NCBI GenBank assembly: GCA_965242785.1
Contig: CBDETA010000004.1
Coordinates: forward strand, 62,001-126,000
Direction: 5' to 3'
DNA: 64,000 bases
From: Maricaulis sp965242785
Lineage (GTDB): Bacteria; Pseudomonadota; Alphaproteobacteria; Caulobacterales; Maricaulaceae
Every line of letters begins with the position of its first letter. The stretch's first letter is position 1. The position numbers were made by a program, and so were the translations under genes. The notes under the pieces were generated by a model. The model was not told the origin of the DNA and searched no databases. It saw nothing but the letters and a program-made list of their open reading frames with translations. Below, piece after piece: positions 60,486 through 64,000 of the stretch.

Positions 60486-62501
60486 TCAGGTCAGTCGCTT
60501 GCGCAGCAGCTGCGACAGGAGATCGATGGCGCTGACCGCCAGGACAATCACGATCACGATGGCGGCGGTGCGCTGGTAGTCGAAGGCGCGGACCGCTTCG
60601 AACAGGATCTGGCCGACACCACCGGCGCCGATCAGGCCCAGCACAGTGGCCGAACGCGCGTTCGATTCGAACCGGTAGAGACCGAAGGACGTCCACAGCG
60701 GTGCGACCTGCGGGATCACGGCCCAGATCACCTCGTGCAGAGGCGTCGCGCCGGTGGCGCGGACACCCTCCACGGGCCCGTTATCGACCGCTTCCACGGC
60801 TTCGGAGAACAGCTTGGCCAGCACGCCCGTGGTGTGCACGGCCAGCGCCATGACACCCGCCAGCGGTCCAAGGCCGACAGCGGCAATGAAGACCAGGGCG
60901 ATGATCAGTTCATTGATCGAACGGAACACGTCCATCAGACGGCGGATCGGCTGCACGACCCAGTTGGGCGCCACATTACGCGCGCTCAGCAGACCGAAGG
61001 GAATCGCCGCCAGAATGGCGATGAACGTACCCCAGATCGCGATCTGGACCGTGACGATCATCTGCGGCACCGCTTCGGTGAAACCATGCATCAGGTTCTG
61101 CCAGTAGCTGGTGCGCGAGGCTTCCGAGGTGATGTCCTCGGGGAAGAAGCCGGCGATGAACTCGCCCATGTCCGACGCGTTCTCGACCAGCAGGTAGGAG
61201 CGGTCCATGTCGGCGCTGTCAAAGCTCCAGACCAGGATGATGATCACGCCGGCCGCAATCACCGCATTGGCCAGGCGCTCCATCAACGGCACACGCGGCC
61301 CGGGTCCGCGCGGTGCCGACACCCACAACAGCCCCGTCATCAGCACGATGGCAAGCGCCAGCATGGCGCCCGACGCGATCCAGTTGACCGAGGATGTCGC
61401 GGCCGGGGCCGGTCCCTCCGAACCGGCCTGCCCGATGGCATTGGCCTGGCTGATCAGACCGGAATTGCCGGCCTCAACCTCGGCCAGGCGCCGTTCCAGC
61501 TCGGCGATACGGGTGGCGCGCTCGTCCGGCGACAGGTCGGGATCATTCCTTGCCGCCGTCAGATCGCGCACGATCTCCAGCTGGACGATCGGGTCCAGAT
61601 GCGCATTCGAGGACGGCAGGAAGAGGCCGAAATACAACGGGTCCAGGACCGCTCGCGCCTCGGCAATGTCCTCGGGCGAGCCCATGCGGCCGTAATTCAT
61701 GAAGAAGTATTGCAGCCGCTGCTTGGCTTCATCGTCCAGATCCGAGCGCCAGATGATCGGATCGGTCTGGATCGCCGGCGACGTCCAGATCACCCGGATG
61801 CGAGCGGCAATGTCCGGACGGGTCCGCTGCAGCAGCGTCATGTTGGTGGTGTTGTTGGTGCCGACATCGATCAGCCCGTTCGCTACCGCCACGGCATTCG
61901 CCTCGTGATTGGCATTGCGGACCGAGTTGAAACAGGTCGCCGGGTCAATGCCACGCGGGGCAAAGATGAAGGCCGACGGCACCAGGTAGCCCGAGGTCGA
62001 GTTGGGATCCCCCATGCCGAAATCGATCGTGCCGTCACAGGCCAGCACGTCCTCGACCGACTGCAGCGGGCTGTCGACCGGAACGATCAGCACCGAGTTG
62101 TAACCCTCAGATCCGTCCGGATAGGTGGCCTTGGCAAAGACCTGGCCACCGCCCAGACGGACAGCCTGCAGGCCGGAGAAATTGGAGAACCACGCCACCT
62201 GGATCGAGTTGTAGCGCATCGCCTGGATCATGCCGGCATAGTCGGAGGCGTAGAAGGGCTGGATGTCATAGCCCGTCCATTCCGACATGGCGGCAATGAA
62301 GGGGCGCCAGTTGGACTCGAGATTGGAGGAGGATTCCGTGGCAATAATGCCGAAATTCAGCGTCCGGCGTTCCCCCTCGCTCGCCTCGGAGACGTCCTGC
62401 GGAGCGGAGTCTTGCGATACGGGTGCGCTGCAAGCCGACAGGCCCAGCACAGCGGTCACCAGGGCGAGGCGGGTCAGGGTCTGGATCAGGGCGCGCATCA
62501 T
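60486..62501 (-). CDS. PhnD-PhnE fusion: phosphonate/phosphate ABC transporter binding protein and permease
   Basis: A 671-residue single polypeptide. The lipoprotein signal ALVTAVLGLSAC is followed by a PhnD-type binding domain (about 45-310: LNFGIIATESSSNLESNWRPF, YDIQPFYASDYAGMIQAM, GTIDFGMGDPNSTSGYLVP). A coiled acidic linker (about 312-365) leads to a span (about 372-393), a second span and the PhnE permease domain (about 475-671) with the EAA-like loop VEAVDNGPVEGVRATGATP and GLIGAGGVGQIL. Normally PhnD and PhnE are separate proteins. It overlaps phnC by four bases. Confidence 0.88.
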   Translation of the reverse strand: MMRALIQTLTRLALVTAVLGLSACSAPVSQDSAPQDVSEASEGERRTLNFGIIATESSSNLESNWRPFIAAMSEWTGYDIQPFYASDYAGMIQAMRYNSIQVAWFSNFSGLQAVRLGGGQVFAKATYPDGSEGYNSVLIVPVDSPLQSVEDVLACDGTIDFGMGDPNSTSGYLVPSAFIFAPRGIDPATCFNSVRNANHEANAVAVANGLIDVGTNNTTNMTLLQRTRPDIAARIRVIWTSPAIQTDPIIWRSDLDDEAKQRLQYFFMNYGRMGSPEDIAEARAVLDPLYFGLFLPSSNAHLDPIVQLEIVRDLTAARNDPDLSPDERATRIAELERRLAEVEAGNSGLISQANAIGQAGSEGPAPAATSSVNWIASGAMLALAIVLMTGLLWVSAPRGPGPRVPLMERLANAVIAAGVIIILVWSFDSADMDRSYLLVENASDMGEFIAGFFPEDITSEASRTSYWQNLMHGFTEAVPQMIVTVQIAIWGTFIAILAAIPFGLLSARNVAPNWVVQPIRRLMDVFRSINELIIALVFIAAVGLGPLAGVMALAVHTTGVLAKLFSEAVEAVDNGPVEGVRATGATPLHEVIWAVIPQVAPLWTSFGLYRFESNARSATVLGLIGAGGVGQILFEAVRAFDYQRTAAIVIVIVLAVSAIDLLSQLLRKRLT

Positions 62502-63292
62502 TCGTCGCCTCCATAGAAGGCCGTCTCGAACTCGGGGCCGTAAATCTCCACCAGCTTGTCACGGTCCAGCCCCTGGGACGGTCCGTCATAGACAATGCGG
62601 CCCTTGTTGAGCGCCACCGTGCGGTCGCAGAATTTCTGCGCATAGTCCACCTGGTGCAGGGTCACGACGACAGTGAGATTGTCAGTGTTGTTCAGCTCGC
62701 GGAGCAATTCCATCACCTTGCGTGCAGAGACCGGGTCGAGCGAGGCGATCGGTTCATCGGCAAACAGCACTTCGGCGCCTTGCACCAGCGCACGGGCGAT
62801 GGCGCCGCGCTGCTGCTGGCCACCGGAAAGTTTCGAGGCCCGGCGTCCGGCGAACTCGGCAATGCCCACGCGTTCCAGCGCATCCATCGCCTTCTGCTTC
62901 ACATCGGTCGGGAACAGGCCCAACGCACCGCGCCAGACCGGAATGCGACCCAGCGCGCCCAGCATGACATTGGAAAACAGGGTCAGCCGGCCAACCAGGT
63001 TGAACTGCTGGAAGATGAAGCCGAGACGGGCCCGGTTGCCGCGCACGCCGGAGGCGATCTTGCCGCCCTTCTGCATGGTCCGTCCCAGCACCGAGACCGG
63101 GCCGGACTTGGCGTCGGCGGTCTGCAGGGCTGCGGCCACGCGCAACAGGGTCGACTTGCCGGACCCTGACGGTCCGATCAGCGCGACCATCTCGCCCGGT
63201 TCGACTGTCAGGCTGACATCATCGAGCGCTCGGGTTTCGCCGAATGTCATGCAGACATTTTCGGCTTTGAGCGCCGGCACGGCCTCTGTCAT
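62498..63292 (-). CDS. phnC: Phosphonate/phosphate ABC transporter ATPase
   Basis: 264 residues from ATG 63292, with AGGGG upstream. The ATPase has Walker A GPSGSGKST, Q-loop FIFQQFNLVGRLTL, signature LSGGQQQRGAIARALVQ, Walker B EVLFADEPIASLDP and switch His in VTLHQVDYA. It is the ATPase for the fused PhnDE permease; the start is the first in the operon with a Pho box 44-61 bases upstream. Confidence 0.95.
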   Translation of the reverse strand: MTEAVPALKAENVCMTFGETRALDDVSLTVEPGEMVALIGPSGSGKSTLLRVAAALQTADAKSGPVSVLGRTMQKGGKIASGVRGNRARLGFIFQQFNLVGRLTLFSNVMLGALGRIPVWRGALGLFPTDVKQKAMDALERVGIAEFAGRRASKLSGGQQQRGAIARALVQGAEVLFADEPIASLDPVSARKVMELLRELNNTDNLTVVVTLHQVDYAQKFCDRTVALNKGRIVYDGPSQGLDRDKLVEIYGPEFETAFYGGDE

Positions 63293-63335
63293 GTTGCTGT
63301 ACCCCTTTTTGGATGCCGTCTTGTGGCGCACCCAT

Positions 63336-63353
63336 ATGATAGTTTTGTGACAG
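63336..63353 (-). promoter_or_regulatory. Pho box upstream of phnC
   Basis: On the minus strand CTGTCAC, four A, CTATCAT. The two heptamers with a four-base spacer match the PhoB site closely. It is 8 bases before ATG 63361 of the divergent peptidase. Confidence 0.75.
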
Positions 63354-63360
63354 AGGCCGC

Positions 63361-63849
63361 ATGTTTTTCACCCATGCCGCAAGCCTGATCCTGCTGATCG
63401 CCCTGTCGTCCCTCGCTTGGACGGACTTTCGGACATACCGGCTGCCCGATCCAGTCACTTTGCCACTCATCGGCGCAGGACTTCTGCTCAACGGGCTGCA
63501 TTTCGGCACTTTCTGGGTCTCACTGGCCGGGGCCGCCATCGGCTATCTGGCCTTTGTCGGCATTGAAACCGGCTTTCGTCGCCTGCGTGGCCGCGATGGG
63601 CTGGGGCGCGGCGACGCCAAACTTCTGGCCGCTGGCGGAGCCTGGTGCGGCGCCTGGCTGCTGGCACCCATCGTGCTGATCGGCGCGGTCAGTGCGCTGG
63701 CGTTCGTGACGGTCACTGCGGCGCTCGCCGGCCGGCAGCCGGAGGAAGGCCAGGCCTATGCCTTCGGCCCCTGGCTTGCGCTTGGCATTGCTCTGGCCTG
63801 GATCTACCGCGCCTACGGCCCCGGCCTTTATCCGGTCCTGCCCTACTGA
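63361..63849 (+). CDS. Prepilin peptidase-like A24 membrane protein
   Basis: 162 residues with A24 signature aspartates in LAWTDFRTYRLPD (Asp22) and GRGDAKLLAAGGAW. Five or six spans are visible. It resembles the C-terminal domain of PilD/GspO or CpaA. It is distinct from cpaA and far from a pilin gene. Only seven bases separate it from the Pho box, so any shared control is divergent. Confidence 0.85.
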   Translation: MFFTHAASLILLIALSSLAWTDFRTYRLPDPVTLPLIGAGLLLNGLHFGTFWVSLAGAAIGYLAFVGIETGFRRLRGRDGLGRGDAKLLAAGGAWCGAWLLAPIVLIGAVSALAFVTVTAALAGRQPEEGQAYAFGPWLALGIALAWIYRAYGPGLYPVLPY

Positions 63850-64000
63850 CGTCCCGACACCGCAAGACGGCAGGCATAGTGTCCGATCAGCGGCACCACC
63901 AGCGTGTGGCCATTGGGCTGGCTGACCCGCATCACCGTCCGGTCGATCCGCTGGCCCTGCGGCAGCGGATCACCGATCGTTCCGGACAGCCGGATATCCA
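63843..64000 (-). CDS. Unidentified protein, C-terminal part only
   Basis: The window ends within this gene. Its last 52 codons read as beta-rich sequence (RIDRTVMRVSQPNGHTLVV, then PLIGHYACRLAVSGRQ). The stop at 63843-63845 overlaps the 3' end of the peptidase gene by seven bases. No family is recognised. Confidence 0.5.
   Translation of the reverse strand, partial: DIRLSGTIGDPLPQGQRIDRTVMRVSQPNGHTLVVPLIGHYACRLAVSGRQ

Overview
The window is a GC-rich, gene-dense chromosomal segment of an alphaproteobacterium. The gene content fits the stalked or budding marine group around Maricaulis and Hyphomonadaceae. The supporting signs are a complete Tad/Cpa pilus locus with CtrA-like promoter sites, an alphaproteobacterial DnaX lacking the usual zinc cysteines, a LysC-LysA fusion protein, and a run of core genes (dapD, dapE, truA, fmt, def, rmuC, recR, ybaB, dnaX, ffs) in an order I recall from Caulobacter relatives. 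The lineage is an inference from content. No rRNA, tRNA, CRISPR array, prophage or insertion sequence was seen.

Region by region. 1-7.7 kb: a pyrimidine nucleotidase end, dapD, a flavoprotein, a cupin, a SeqA-like DNA-binding protein behind a 28-bp perfect palindrome, dapE, a membrane protein, truA and fmt. 7.7-10.3 kb: an accessory block with two Kazal-type inhibitor lipoproteins, another lipoprotein and a pirin. 10.3-18.6 kb: def, rmuC, a FemAB/CelD-like acetyltransferase, a soluble sugar dehydrogenase, a queuosine-precursor transporter, recR, ybaB, dnaX and the SRP RNA. 18.6-25.9 kb: a small gene with a Fur/Mur-like operator, nudC, an AhpD-like protein, two related beta-barrel proteins, a membrane-anchored cytochrome c, an NlpC/P60 hydrolase, a MarR regulator and an M17 aminopeptidase. 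26-38.7 kb: the Tad pilus locus, with tadD apart, cpaA-B-C-D-E-F-tadB-tadC behind flp, and a divergent operon holding a CpaC-N-like protein and two TadE-like pseudopilins.

38.7-50 kb: pabC and pabB, a tyrosine phosphatase, AMP nucleosidase, a crotonase, the fused aspartate kinase/diaminopimelate decarboxylase, a monooxygenase and nrdB. 50-57.9 kb: an LpxR-like barrel, nrdA with tandem NrdR boxes, a short-form PutA and a GT4 glycosyltransferase. 57.9-63.4 kb: a phosphate-acquisition island with PstS, an OprP-type porin, a PhnD-PhnE fusion and PhnC, with Pho boxes in front of both transcription units. The window ends with a second prepilin peptidase and the tail of an unidentified gene.

Functional links. 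DapD, DapE and LysAC supply three or more steps of the diaminopimelate/lysine pathway. NrdA and NrdB are encoded apart but share NrdR-type operators. The porin, PstS, PhnC and PhnDE look like one PhoB regulon for scavenging phosphorus. The most unusual items are the PhnD-PhnE fusion, the SeqA-like protein with its palindrome, and the LysC-LysA fusion.
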